From Alkaliphilus transvaalensis ATCC 700919 (lineage in GTDB: Bacteria; Bacillota; Clostridia; Peptostreptococcales; Natronincolaceae): 64,000 bases of DNA. The notes beneath the pieces were generated by a model. That model was not told the origin of the DNA. It made no database searches and saw only the letters and a list, made by a program, of their open reading frames with translations. The translations under genes and the position numbers were made by a program. Numbering within the stretch: position 1 is the stretch's first letter; each line of letters starts with the position of its first letter. This document shows positions 30,411-39,639 of this stretch, one piece after another. The DNA is taken from positions 1 to 64,000 of the forward strand of contig NZ_JHYF01000006.1 in NCBI RefSeq assembly GCF_000621485.1, read 5' to 3'.

Positions 30411-31088
30411 ATGACAGTGATTGATATGATAATAATAGGTTGTGTTGTCATTAATGTGGCAATGGGTTATAAAAAAGGATTAATTTGGACAATTATAGGT
30501 TTAAGTAGTTATTTGATTGCAGGATTTTCTTCTAAAATATTTTATAAAGACTTATCTTTATGGATTCAAAATTATACTGATGTATTTAATAAGTTAGAAA
30601 ACTTTATTGATAATAACTTTTATAGTATATTCCAAGGAAGTACTTTAAACCCAGCTACAGGAGAAATGCCTTTTGAGGGGATGGGAGTATTGAGTAACTT
30701 TTTACTAAAAAATGCAGATGTTCAAAGTTATGCTCATAATACTGTAGAACTTATTAAAACTGAAATTGTTGAAGGAGTGGCTACTCTTTTACTAAACTTA
30801 ATCAGTATTATTATAATATTTATCGTGGTTAAGGCAATTGTTTTGATTATTGGAAAAGTCTTAGAACAGATATTTAAGTTACCGGTACTAAATAGTTTTA
30901 ATAAAACGGGTGGCATTATTATAGGTGCTTTAAAAGGTGTTATACTTTCTATAATGATTTTAATGGTTCTATTTGTTTTCTCAGCTATTTCGCCAGAGGG
31001 CCTTATTGCAACAAGTATTGAAAAGTCCATTATTCTTCAGTTTTTTTCTGGAGGTAATTTTACGCCTTTGTTAAATTGGTTATTATAA
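30411..31088 (+). CDS. CvpA family membrane protein
   Basis: This 225-residue protein has four hydrophobic segments: IDMIIIGCVVINVAMGY, GLIWTIIGLSSYLIAGFSSK, LLLNLISIIIIFIVVKAIV and a GALKGVILSIMILMVLF helix. The N-terminal pattern and the NKTGGIIIGALKGV motif are typical of CvpA, named for colicin V production but widespread and linked to envelope stress tolerance. It probably forms an operon with the DUF5711 gene upstream. Confidence 0.83.
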   Translation: MTVIDMIIIGCVVINVAMGYKKGLIWTIIGLSSYLIAGFSSKIFYKDLSLWIQNYTDVFNKLENFIDNNFYSIFQGSTLNPATGEMPFEGMGVLSNFLLKNADVQSYAHNTVELIKTEIVEGVATLLLNLISIIIIFIVVKAIVLIIGKVLEQIFKLPVLNSFNKTGGIIIGALKGVILSIMILMVLFVFSAISPEGLIATSIEKSIILQFFSGGNFTPLLNWLL

Positions 31089-31099
31089 TAGAAAGTTAA

Positions 31100-31129
31100 A
31101 TGACATTAAATTAATCCTTGTGATATAAT
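31100..31129 (+). promoter_or_regulatory. dnaX promoter
   Basis: ATGACA (31100-31105) and TATAAT (31124-31129) with an 18-bp spacer; the -10 is preceded by TGA. It is 30 bp before the dnaX start. Confidence 0.65.
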
Positions 31130-31159
31130 GTTTATATTCAAATTAGTGAAGGTGATAAA

Positions 31160-32830
31160 ATGACTTATCAAGCATTATATAGAAAATGGAGACCAAAAGT
31201 ATTTGAAGATGTAGTTGGTCAAGACCATATTACAACAACATTAAAAAATCAAATTAAATCTCAAAACGTATCCCACGCTTACCTTTTTTCGGGAACAAGG
31301 GGAACAGGAAAAACTTCTACTGCTAAAATTTTTGCAAGGGCAGTAAATTGTCTTGAACCTGTAGGCAATGATCCTTGTAATGAATGTGATGTTTGTCGTG
31401 GTATTATAACTGAGAATATTATGGATGTTATGGAGATTGATGCGGCTTCTAATAATGGAGTAGACCATATAAGGGAAATTAGAGAAAATGTTAAGTATCC
31501 CCCTTCTAAAGGTAAATATAAGGTTTATATAATAGATGAGGTTCACATGCTTAGCTCTGGAGCATTCAATGCTTTATTAAAGACATTAGAAGAACCCCCA
31601 AGCCACATCATCTTTATTTTAGCAACGACAGAACCTCATAAGTTGCCAGCTACAATTCTATCTAGATGTCAAAGGTTTGACTTTAAACCTGTCAAAATTT
31701 ACGATATTATAGGGTTATTAGCTAAAATTTGTAATAGTATGGAGCTTGAATATGAAGAAAAGTCCCTAAGGGTGATTGCTCAAAATGGGAAGGGTGGTTT
31801 GCGGGATTCATTAAGTATACTAGAACAATGTATTTCTTTTAGTAACGGAAAGCTTACCTATGAAGAAGTTGTCAGTATTCTGGGATTAACAAATGAAGAG
31901 GTTTTAATGAAGCTACTAAATTGTATATTAGAAAAAGACTCTTCAGAAGCTATCAAATTGATCCAAAGGCTAATTTTAGAGGGGAAAGATGTTCAACTTC
32001 TAATTAAAGACTTAATTGCTTATATAAGACAATTAATGCTTCTAAAAATGAAGATTTATGATGAAGAGGGTAGTGAAGATGCTACTGAAATTAAAAAAAT
32101 GATGGAGAAGCAAAGTCAAGATTTTAATGAACAGGAGCTTATTCGTTGTATTTATGATCTTTCAGAGGCAGAAGCTAAAGCTAAATATGCGTCACAACCC
32201 CAAATCATTTTAGAAGTAGCTATAGTAGGGTTATGTAATCCCCAAACAAGTCAATCAATTGAAGGGCTATTAGCTAGAATAGAAGAGTTAGAAAAGAAGC
32301 TAGAATCAGGTATGGTAGCGACACCTAAAGTAGAATCTGCTTATAGGTACAATCAATCTTCAAGTAATGTTAATCAGCAACAAAAGAAGAGTAGAGATGG
32401 TGGAATCGCAGCTGTAAAATCAGAAGAAGAAGGAAGACCCAGTAATCCAAAACCAGAAAGGGTTAGTACTTCTCCATTAGATTTTAAAAAGATCAAATCT
32501 AAGTGGGCAGATGTATTAGAGATGATTAGACAAAATAAAAAAGCACAGATTAAAGCTTTTTTAATGGAAGGCTCATTAGAAGATTTAAGGGGAGATACTT
32601 TAATTATTGGATTTAAAGATGGTTTTGGGTTTCATCGAGAAGCTCTTGATAAAGAGAAGACAAAAGATTATATATCTGAAGTTATAAATCGAGTCACTGG
32701 TCAACAGGTGCAGCTTTCTTTGGTAATGGAGACTGATAATTATAGTAATAACAAACAAAAAATAGAAGATCCTATCGATAAATTAAAAGAAATTTTACCA
32801 GAAGAAATTTATGAGATTGTGGAAGATTAA
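31160..32830 (+). CDS. dnaX: DNA polymerase III subunits gamma and tau
   Basis: This 556-residue clamp-loader ATPase has Walker A FSGTRGTGKTSTAKIFA, four zinc-binding cysteines in DPCNECDVCRGI plus the earlier NCLEP, Walker B IIDEVHML, and the arginine-finger/sensor segment LSRCQRFDFKP. The C-terminal part after about residue 370 is a low-complexity linker followed by the tau-type polymerase-binding domain. It opens the conserved dnaX-ybaB-recR group. No SRP RNA gene is found upstream, unlike in Bacillus. Confidence 0.97.
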   Translation: MTYQALYRKWRPKVFEDVVGQDHITTTLKNQIKSQNVSHAYLFSGTRGTGKTSTAKIFARAVNCLEPVGNDPCNECDVCRGIITENIMDVMEIDAASNNGVDHIREIRENVKYPPSKGKYKVYIIDEVHMLSSGAFNALLKTLEEPPSHIIFILATTEPHKLPATILSRCQRFDFKPVKIYDIIGLLAKICNSMELEYEEKSLRVIAQNGKGGLRDSLSILEQCISFSNGKLTYEEVVSILGLTNEEVLMKLLNCILEKDSSEAIKLIQRLILEGKDVQLLIKDLIAYIRQLMLLKMKIYDEEGSEDATEIKKMMEKQSQDFNEQELIRCIYDLSEAEAKAKYASQPQIILEVAIVGLCNPQTSQSIEGLLARIEELEKKLESGMVATPKVESAYRYNQSSSNVNQQQKKSRDGGIAAVKSEEEGRPSNPKPERVSTSPLDFKKIKSKWADVLEMIRQNKKAQIKAFLMEGSLEDLRGDTLIIGFKDGFGFHREALDKEKTKDYISEVINRVTGQQVQLSLVMETDNYSNNKQKIEDPIDKLKEILPEEIYEIVED

Positions 32831-32848
32831 CTAAATTGAAAACACTTA

Positions 32849-32857
32849 TGATATAAT
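32849..32857 (+). promoter_or_regulatory. extended -10 promoter before ybaB
   Basis: TGA followed by TATAAT (32852-32857), 118 bp before ybaB. No clear -35 is seen. The local sequence (CTTATGATATAATGTG) is very like the dnaX -10 region. Confidence 0.5.
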
Positions 32858-32974
32858 GTGTTAGAATAAGATGTTATTGCTCCAAAGATGCTGATGATTG
32901 ATTATCGTTGGATTTAAGGGGAGATACTTAAGTTATAGTAGATCTAATATATAAGAATTAAAGGAGGAATTAAG

Positions 32975-33319
32975 ATGGCTAAAAAGGGTTTTCAAGGAAT
33001 GGGTGGAATGCCTAACATGAATAATATGATGAAACAAGTTCAACAAATGCAGAAAAAGATGGAACAATTACAAGATGAATTAAATAGTAGAGAATTAGAA
33101 ACAAGTGCTGGTGGTGGTGCTGTTACAGTAAAAATTAATGGAAAGAAAGAAATTGTAGCTATCGACATTAAGCCAGAAGTTGTTGATGCTGATGATGTTG
33201 AAATGCTACAAGACCTAATCTTAGCAGCTGTTAACGAAGCAATTCGATCTGCTGAAGAAATGACAAGTAAAGAAATGTCGAAGGTTACTGGAAACATCAG
33301 TCTACCAGGATTATTCTAA
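32975..33319 (+). CDS. ybaB: nucleoid-associated protein YbaB/EbfC family
   Basis: This 114-residue DNA-binding protein has a Met/Gly/Asn-rich N-terminus ([20 protein letters not shown]), a coiled stretch of glutamines and lysines, and the conserved core [23 protein letters not shown]. YbaB dimers bind DNA and shape the nucleoid. It lies between dnaX and recR, the classic arrangement. AAAGGAGG precedes the ATG by 7 nt. Confidence 0.95.
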   Translation: MAKKGFQGMGGMPNMNNMMKQVQQMQKKMEQLQDELNSRELETSAGGGAVTVKINGKKEIVAIDIKPEVVDADDVEMLQDLILAAVNEAIRSAEEMTSKEMSKVTGNISLPGLF

Positions 33320-33344
33320 CCTATAAGAGATCGAGGGGAAGAAA

Positions 33345-33944
33345 ATGAATTACTATTCTACACCTATAGCAACCCTAATTGATGAGTTTACAAAGCTTCC
33401 TGGTATAGGAAGAAAGACGGCCCAAAGATTAGCTTTTCATGTAATTAGTCTATCGCAAGAAGAGGCAGATCAATTGTCAAGTGCTATTATTTCTGCAAAA
33501 AGAAATGTTAAGTACTGTGAGATCTGTACAAACTTAACGGATATGGACACCTGTTCTATTTGTAAAGACAAATCAAGGGATGCATCATCCATATGTGTTG
33601 TAGAAGACCCAAGGGATGTTGTTGCTATGGAAAAAACAAAAGAGTTTAGAGGATTTTATCATGTTCTACATGGAGCTATATCACCATTAGACGGTGTGGG
33701 GCCAGAAGATATAAAGATAAAAGAATTACTATCTAGGGTTGGTGATGGGGTAGTAAAAGAGATCATTTTGGCAACTAATCCTAATATTGAAGGAGAAGCG
33801 ACTGCCATGTATATTTCTAGATTATTAAAGCCTATGGGGATAAAGGTGACTCGGATAGCCCACGGAATACCTGTTGGTGGCGATTTAGAATATGCAGATG
33901 AAGTAACTTTAACTAAGGCTTTAGAAGGTAGACGAGAATTATAG
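33345..33944 (+). CDS. recR: recombination protein RecR
   Basis: This 199-residue RecR acts with RecF and RecO at stalled forks and gaps. It has the N-terminal helix-hairpin-helix [17 protein letters not shown], a four-cysteine zinc motif ([16 protein letters not shown]), the TOPRIM segment [15 protein letters not shown] and the C-terminal [17 protein letters not shown] strong terminator follows. Confidence 0.97.
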   Translation: MNYYSTPIATLIDEFTKLPGIGRKTAQRLAFHVISLSQEEADQLSSAIISAKRNVKYCEICTNLTDMDTCSICKDKSRDASSICVVEDPRDVVAMEKTKEFRGFYHVLHGAISPLDGVGPEDIKIKELLSRVGDGVVKEIILATNPNIEGEATAMYISRLLKPMGIKVTRIAHGIPVGGDLEYADEVTLTKALEGRREL

Positions 33945-33991
33945 AGGCTTTATCTAAAGTTGAAAAATAATTAAATAAATCAATTATACTT

Positions 33992-34033
33992 AAAACATGA
34001 GAAAAAAGGTATCTTTTTTCTCATGTTTTTTTT
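33992..34033 (+). terminator. strong terminator after recR
   Basis: Arms 33992-34008 and 34013-34029 form a 17-bp perfect stem with a GTAT loop, then more Ts to 34033. Confidence 0.9.
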
Positions 34034-34080
34034 GTAAATAACACAATAGGCTAATGATTTTAAGTGGGGAACCTGCACAA

Positions 34081-34331
34081 TGAAACTGCATAATATCATA
34101 ACAATAAATTTATATTGCATTTATACAAAAACAAAAACTATGGAGCCCATCGTGAAAAGTAGATGAGGAAATCTTTGGTTTTGAAGGCAGTTGCTTTGTT
34201 ATATTTATAATATTGAACGATTAGTATGAAAGATTCTAACATCATTTATATTATTGGTTGAAGGCTAGGAGATGTTTTTTTATATTAATATAATCTACGA
34301 TAAATCTAATATCAATTATGCAATTTCCTCA
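34081..34331 (-). repeat. MITE-like repeat copy C (251 bp, inverted relative to A and B)
   Basis: The right end, read backwards, is TGAGGAAATTGCATAATTG. The left end TGAAACTGCATAATATCA is a degraded form of the other terminus. It shares GATGTTAGAAYCTTTCATACTAA and CAATATTATAAA with copy B, and GGCAGTYGCTTTGTTATA with the other end of B. The remaining 34334-34567 stretch is AT-rich with no gene or clear signal. Confidence 0.8.
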
Positions 34332-34591
34332 AGTATAAAAATATACATTCATAAAAAGAAAACCACATAAATATATTAATAAAACATAAATAATTATTTT
34401 TACTCAAGGTATTCGAATAGGGAAATTAAATACTTGAAAGCAAAAATACTTAATAATCTACGGTTAAGCTTTTTAAAAACTCTACAAATAAATTAAGATT
34501 GAGATAGGTTATAGAATAATAAGCTCTATATACTTAATAGCCATGACATTATGAACAGGAAAGGACGGTGAACCCTTTTATAAGGGGATGT

Positions 34592-35932
34592 ATGGGAAAA
34601 ACTTTCGTATTGGATACAAGTGTATTATTGCACGATCCAAACAGTATTTATGCTTTTGGTGACAATTTAATTGTGATACCAGCAGTTGTGATAGAAGAGA
34701 TTGATAAAAAGAAAAACTTACAAGATATTATTGGGAGAAATGCTAGAGAAGTTGCGAGAGAGCTGGATAACTTAAGAGAGAGTGGACGATTAAGTAAAGG
34801 AGTTAGATTAAATAATAATGGTAGTCTTAGAATCGAACTGAATCATAAGAATTTAAATACATTAGAGGACACTTTTAGTGAAGTAAATAATGATAATCGA
34901 ATATTGGCCGTGGCTCTAAATTTACAACTGGAAATGCCGATAAATCAACAGGATCATGTCATCTTAGTAAGTAAAGATGTAATTATGAGAATTAAAGCAG
35001 ATTCTTTAGGGATCAAGAGTCAAGACTATATACACGATACAATTGATTATGATAGTGAAATCAATAGAGGATATAGCGAAGAATATATACCAACTGAAAA
35101 AATAGATGAATTTTTTCAAAAAGGATCTCTTGACCTTACAGATATTGAGGAGGAAGGAAAGAAAAAACTACAATTATATCCCCATCAATTTTTACTACTT
35201 AGAGACTATAGTAATCCTAGTAAAACTGCTATAGCTAAATATGATTATCGTCTTAATAAGTTAAACACGTTGCATTATGGGGAAGATACTTACTGGGGAA
35301 TTAAAGGCAAAAACTTAGAGCAAAGAATGGCGTTTGAGGCACTATTAGATGATGAAATTAAAATTGTAACTTTAACGGGTAAGGCGGGTACAGGAAAAAC
35401 TTTATTATCCCTAGTAGCGGGTCTGTACCAAACAAATGATAAAAAGAAGTATCAAAAGCTATTAATTACAAAACCTGTTATCCCCGTAGGTAGAGATATT
35501 GGCTATTTACCAGGAGATAAAGATGAAAAACTAAGACCTTGGGTGCAGCCTATTTATGATAATTTAGAGTTAATACTAGGAACTAAAACAATCTCCAAAA
35601 TGGAGGATACCTTAATAGGAATGAATCGAATTGAGATTGAAGCCATGACCTATATAAGGGGGAGGAGTATCCCTAATCAGTATGTTATTATTGATGAAGC
35701 CCAGAACTTAACAAAGCATGAAATAAAAACACTAATTACTAGAGTCGGAGAAGGGACAAAAATAGTATTAATGGGGGATACTGAACAAATAGATCATCCA
35801 TATTTGGATAGTATATGTAATGGATTAACTTATACAGTAAATAAATTAAAGGACCAACCCATAGCTGCCCATATTCATTTTAAGAAGGTGGAAAGATCAC
35901 CATTAGCTCAATTGGCTGCAGAAATTTTATAA
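34592..35932 (+). CDS. PhoH family protein with N-terminal PIN domain
   Basis: The N-terminal PIN domain begins GKTFVLDTSVLLHDP and includes NDNRILAVAL. A C-terminal PhoH-like ATPase follows with Walker A TLTGKAGTGKTLLSLVAGL, KPVIPVGRDIGYLPGDKDEKL and Walker B VIIDEAQNLT. PIN-PhoH fusions (PhoH2/YlaK type) are thought to be RNA helicase-nucleases. ATG 34592 fits the family start, with AAGGGGA just upstream. A GTG at 34568 with AGGAAAGGACG is the alternative and would add eight residues. The gene appears to stand alone. Confidence 0.9.
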   Translation: MGKTFVLDTSVLLHDPNSIYAFGDNLIVIPAVVIEEIDKKKNLQDIIGRNAREVARELDNLRESGRLSKGVRLNNNGSLRIELNHKNLNTLEDTFSEVNNDNRILAVALNLQLEMPINQQDHVILVSKDVIMRIKADSLGIKSQDYIHDTIDYDSEINRGYSEEYIPTEKIDEFFQKGSLDLTDIEEEGKKKLQLYPHQFLLLRDYSNPSKTAIAKYDYRLNKLNTLHYGEDTYWGIKGKNLEQRMAFEALLDDEIKIVTLTGKAGTGKTLLSLVAGLYQTNDKKKYQKLLITKPVIPVGRDIGYLPGDKDEKLRPWVQPIYDNLELILGTKTISKMEDTLIGMNRIEIEAMTYIRGRSIPNQYVIIDEAQNLTKHEIKTLITRVGEGTKIVLMGDTEQIDHPYLDSICNGLTYTVNKLKDQPIAAHIHFKKVERSPLAQLAAEIL

Positions 35933-36114
35933 TAATGCAGTTCTAAAGCTCAAAAAAACATGATAGAGAAAGCTTAAAAGCGCTAAAATATTTTTTGAAA
36001 TATACAAATGATAAGTTTAGGTAATTTTTATTTTTTCATCAGAATTGTATTAAACAAGAAAAAATTGGATAACCTAATTGATAAACGAAAGTAATCAAAA
36101 AGGGGCGATCCATT

Positions 36115-36417
36115 ATGAATGAAGAGAAGGCTATAAATAAAAAAGATAGTGTATTTGGCTATATTGGAAATTATCTTGGGGAACTATATCACAAAGTAAA
36201 TGCTTTGAAGGAGGAAGAAGTAGATGAAAATCAGAGCTTTCTTCAGATCATAGCACAAGCCCATGAAGAATGGAAAAATGCTGAAGCATTATTTCATGAC
36301 GTAACTGACCCAGATTTAATTGATCATGCAATTTATAAGGTAGAGGCGGCACGAAGCAGATATATTTACCTCTTAAAGAAAGCGAAAGAGGAAGGGATCA
36401 GGGTTAACTTTAATTAG
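36115..36417 (+). CDS. yaaL: DUF2508 family protein (YaaL-like)
   Basis: This 100-residue soluble protein has the DUF2508 pattern IAQAHEEWKNAEALFHDVTD, then DLIDHAIYKVEAARSRYIYLLKKAKEEGI. Function unknown. In many spore-formers it sits between recR and bofA, as it does here apart from the PhoH gene. AAGGGGCGA precedes the ATG. A hairpin follows. Confidence 0.88.
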   Translation: MNEEKAINKKDSVFGYIGNYLGELYHKVNALKEEEVDENQSFLQIIAQAHEEWKNAEALFHDVTDPDLIDHAIYKVEAARSRYIYLLKKAKEEGIRVNFN

Positions 36418-36450
36418 CTTGTCATATTAGATAAATATTTACTATATAAT

Positions 36451-36480
36451 AATAGGAGTAGTGATGAGCTGCTCCTATTA
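36451..36480 (+). terminator. hairpin after yaaL
   Basis: AATAGGAGTAG (36451-36461) pairs with CTGCTCCTATT (36469-36479) with one wobble. The tail (ATTAATAAT) is only moderately T-rich. Confidence 0.6.
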
Positions 36481-36540
36481 TTAATAATAAGTACTTTATA
36501 AAAAAGTATTTAACTATGAACTAAATTTTGAGGTGAGATA

Positions 36541-36813
36541 ATGAATATGGGATTAGAGATTAATATTATATTGGCTTATGCCCTTGGCTTAATCCTACTT
36601 TATGTTGTGGGATGGTTACTATTAGTACCTCTTAAATTACTAATGAGACTTATTTGGAATGGCATTATCGGAGGAGTCGCACTTATTATCTTCAATTTTA
36701 TTGGAGGGTTTTTAGGGATGCATATAGTGGTTAATCCCTACACAGCCTTAGTAGTAGGCTTTTTAGGAATACCGGGAATCATATTAATTCTTGCCCTTGG
36801 AACTTTATTATAG
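36541..36813 (+). CDS. bofA: BofA family pro-sigma-K processing inhibitor
   Basis: This 90-residue protein has at least two hydrophobic segments and the family's C-terminal block GGFLGMHIVVNPYTALVVGFLGIPGIILIL. In Bacillus BofA sits in the outer forespore membrane and inhibits the SpoIVFB protease. In clostridia the family often occurs without that pathway, so its role here is open. GAGGTGA lies 5 nt before the ATG. Confidence 0.88.
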   Translation: MNMGLEINIILAYALGLILLYVVGWLLLVPLKLLMRLIWNGIIGGVALIIFNFIGGFLGMHIVVNPYTALVVGFLGIPGIILILALGTLL

Positions 36814-36870
36814 GTAAAATATATAACTATACATGATGTATGTGAAAGACAGTATAAATGCTAATGTGAA

Positions 36871-36900
36871 AAAAGGTCGTATTAAACGATCTTTTTATTT
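36871..36900 (+). terminator. intrinsic terminator after bofA
   Basis: AAAAGGTCGT (36871-36880) pairs with ACGATCTTTT (36886-36895) with one wobble, then TATTTT. Confidence 0.75.
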
Positions 36901-37055
36901 TGGACTAGTTGTAAAGAATGAGGGTAGAACATGGCTTCTAAAAGAAATGTTTTTAGGATATTTCAAGAGGAAGAAAAATATTATATAATGTTAGTGAAGA
37001 GTAACTCTCTTCCCATCACAACTAATACTAAACATACTAAACCGAGGTGAAAGAA

Positions 37056-38060
37056 ATGAAGATTGGTCTGAGGACCATAAAAACAGGTATTGCAGTAAGC
37101 TTATCAATGTTAGTGGCAAATCTATTGCAAATAGGATCTCCCTTTTTTGCAATGGTGGCAGCACTAATAGCTATTCAACCTACTATTACAGATTCTTGGA
37201 AAATTGGTTTTAACAGAATGCTAGGCACATTAATAGGTGCGATTATGGGTGTGGTATTTGCCATCATTTTACCATCTAACTTTATTCTCGCAGGTATAGG
37301 AATCATTATATTAATATACTTAATGAATAGACTTGGGTGGAATGAGGCAATCAATATTGCAGGAGTTGTATTTATCGTAGTATTTTTAGGGGAAGATAGT
37401 GACCATATATCCTATGCCCTTAATCGTCTATATGACACATTTATAGGCATCGGAATTGCAGTAATTGTAAACTATTTAATTTATCCACCAACCTATGATT
37501 CTAAAGCGGTATTAGAGCTAAAAAAAGTCTCTAGGGACATTTGGAAGTATCATCTTATGGCCCTTAAAATCTTGTTAAACCAAGATGATCTAGAAATTTC
37601 TGAGAATGATATTAATCTTATTGATGAAGAAATTAAGGAATCAGAGAAATTTTTAAACTTACAGTTAAAAGAAGAAAAGGTATTAGTTTATGGTGAACGA
37701 AGTAGTAAAGAAATTGTTTTAACAATGAAGTTGTTAAAGGAGAATTTTCAACATTTCCTTAACCTATATGGCGTATTAACCAAGGGAATATCTCCAGAAG
37801 TAATTAATTTAGTAAAGAAGGATTTTACTACAATTAAAGAAACATTGGAAGCCATTAAGAAAGAAGAACTGGAGATACTTGATGGAGGAAAAGCAGTAGA
37901 TTTAAAGCCAGTGATTAAATCAATTCAAACAATTAAAAAGCAACTGAAGTTTTCTCCCGAGATCAATAACTATCCTACAGATGAAGTTGTAAAAATGTTA
38001 GTAATACTGTACAATTTAGAAGAGACTTTGTCAAAGTTTAATATAATTAAAAGTTTTTAA
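37056..38060 (+). CDS. aromatic acid exporter (ArAE/FUSC-like) family membrane protein
   Basis: The 334 residues start KIGLRTIKTGIAVSLSMLVANLL and contain FFAMVAALIAIQPTITDSW and GFNRMLGTLIGAIMGVVFA, the pattern of the ArAE_1/YgaE-like family. About six membrane segments fill the first 150 residues; the rest is a soluble, charged helical domain. The transported compound is unknown. ATG 37056 has GAGGTG 7 nt upstream. A small hairpin follows the stop. Confidence 0.82.
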   Translation: MKIGLRTIKTGIAVSLSMLVANLLQIGSPFFAMVAALIAIQPTITDSWKIGFNRMLGTLIGAIMGVVFAIILPSNFILAGIGIIILIYLMNRLGWNEAINIAGVVFIVVFLGEDSDHISYALNRLYDTFIGIGIAVIVNYLIYPPTYDSKAVLELKKVSRDIWKYHLMALKILLNQDDLEISENDINLIDEEIKESEKFLNLQLKEEKVLVYGERSSKEIVLTMKLLKENFQHFLNLYGVLTKGISPEVINLVKKDFTTIKETLEAIKKEELEILDGGKAVDLKPVIKSIQTIKKQLKFSPEINNYPTDEVVKMLVILYNLEETLSKFNIIKSF

Positions 38061-38079
38061 GCACGGACAAATCGTGCTT
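38059..38079 (+). terminator. hairpin after the ArAE gene
   Basis: AAGCACG (38059-38065) and CGTGCTT (38073-38079) form a 7-bp stem with a weak T tail. It overlaps the stop codon. Confidence 0.6.
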
Positions 38080-38341
38080 ATTTACTTATACAGGTAGTTT
38101 TATTTAATGATGCTCTAGTTTAATATAAAATAAGAGAAGGAAAAACCACGGAAAAATAGAATATTTCAATTATGGGGGTATTATAAAAGATTTATAAAAA
38201 TTTAAAATAATGACATGAAATGAGGCTTAATAATTAAATATACATAATAGGCTAATGCACTTAAGCATTTGTTTCAACTTATTTCTTGGTTATGAATTAT
38301 TTTTTCAATGAGATAGGGATGATATAATTAGGGGTGAAAAT

Positions 38342-38665
38342 ATGTCAAACAGAAATAATATTGATATTGGGCGAAATATAAAAATGATAGAGTTTTTAAA
38401 ATGTGAATTATTGAATAGTATCGCTATTCTTTTTGATACATTAACAAAAGGTGCAAAACAAGGGAAAGATACAGTTATTGAGGTTTTGGCTAATATTATT
38501 ATGGTTACTTATTCTTTGGGAAAAAGATTAGGGCTAGATTATCGGGAAATTGATAAAAAAGTACAAGAAATGGCAAAACTTCATATGTTAGAAGAACACC
38601 ACTTAGAAAAGTGGTATGGCGATTTATCAAGTCTAAATCAGTATTTAAAAAATAGAGAAAAATAA
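38342..38665 (+). CDS. MazG-like family protein
   Basis: This 107-residue all-helical protein has the blocks LFDTLTKGAKQGKDTVIEVLANIIMVTYSLGKRLGLDY, typical of the clostridial MazG-like family related to nucleotide pyrophosphohydrolases. The canonical EExxE metal-binding motif of active MazG is not obvious, so catalysis is uncertain. AGGGGTG lies 5-6 nt before the ATG. The DUF2232 gene starts 19 nt after it. Confidence 0.78.
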   Translation: MSNRNNIDIGRNIKMIEFLKCELLNSIAILFDTLTKGAKQGKDTVIEVLANIIMVTYSLGKRLGLDYREIDKKVQEMAKLHMLEEHHLEKWYGDLSSLNQYLKNREK

Positions 38666-38684
38666 TATTTAGGAGTGAGAAAAA

Positions 38685-39617
38685 TTGAATACTTTACCTA
38701 GCAATAGGGGTCTAGTAGAGGCGGCTATGATTGCTACTATAGCATCTTTTTTTGGAATTGGATATTACTATATGCCTACCTTATTTTTACTTATATTTCT
38801 AGTACCCGTACCCTTCATTATAATAACAACAAGACAAAGTCTAAAATATGGGTTATTTTCATTAATTGTTTCTAGTTTAATCACTGGTATTTTAACTGAT
38901 ATTCTGTTTACATTATTCTTATTAATTTTCTTTGGTCCATTATCTTTAGTTATGGGACATTTGATAAAAAAGGACCGTGATGATTTTACTGTAATAGGTA
39001 TTGGCTCGGCAGTGAGTATTTTAACTATTTTTCTTTTTATACAAGTAATCTCTTTAATAGGAGGAGTAAACATACTTGAACACATTGGCATGATTGTCAG
39101 AGATGCAATAGATAATCAAGCGGCAGCTCTAGCAAGTATGAACCTAGAACTAATAGATATCCATTACTTCTTTAATTACATGATGATGATTTTTCCTAGC
39201 TTAATCATTATTCAATCTATATTTGTAACATTTATAAATTATTATGTAAGTTTGTCTATTCTTAGAAGATTAAGATTTAGTGAACGAACATTACCAGAGT
39301 TTAGTGAGTTTAAATTACCAGCTAACATTGTATTAGGTTCATTCTTGATAATGATATTGAGTTATTTAACAAGGTACTTTGAAAATATCCATACAGATAA
39401 TTTAATTAATAATGTTTTTCTTATATTTGCCGTAGTATTCTTCATTCAAGGGATGGCATCCGTAAGTTTCTTCTTAAAGAAAAAAGGTATTTATAAAATT
39501 GTTAGGGTATTTATTTATATACTAATCATTTTAATTAGTCCCTTATTATTACTAGTTTCATTACTTGGATTGTTAGATTCAATGATTGATATGAGAAAAA
39601 TAAGACAGAAGCAGTAA
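38685..39617 (+). CDS. yybS: DUF2232 (YybS) family membrane protein
   Basis: This 310-residue protein has about eight hydrophobic segments and starts [43 protein letters not shown] is the conserved block before the last helices. The order yybS-gdpP(yybT)-rplI-dnaB is widely conserved in Firmicutes. The function is unknown, but the link to the c-di-AMP phosphodiesterase next door suggests an envelope role. Start is TTG with TAGGAGTGAG upstream. Confidence 0.87.
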   Translation: MNTLPSNRGLVEAAMIATIASFFGIGYYYMPTLFLLIFLVPVPFIIITTRQSLKYGLFSLIVSSLITGILTDILFTLFLLIFFGPLSLVMGHLIKKDRDDFTVIGIGSAVSILTIFLFIQVISLIGGVNILEHIGMIVRDAIDNQAAALASMNLELIDIHYFFNYMMMIFPSLIIIQSIFVTFINYYVSLSILRRLRFSERTLPEFSEFKLPANIVLGSFLIMILSYLTRYFENIHTDNLINNVFLIFAVVFFIQGMASVSFFLKKKGIYKIVRVFIYILIILISPLLLLVSLLGLLDSMIDMRKIRQKQ

Positions 39618-39639
39618 AGGTTATTTAGGAGGAATCCCC

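Noticed and set aside
31089-31160. SRP (4.5S/scr) RNA gene upstream of dnaX, as in Bacillus
   Set aside because: Only about 70 bp are available and the conserved SRP core (GGAAGGAAGCA type) is not present.
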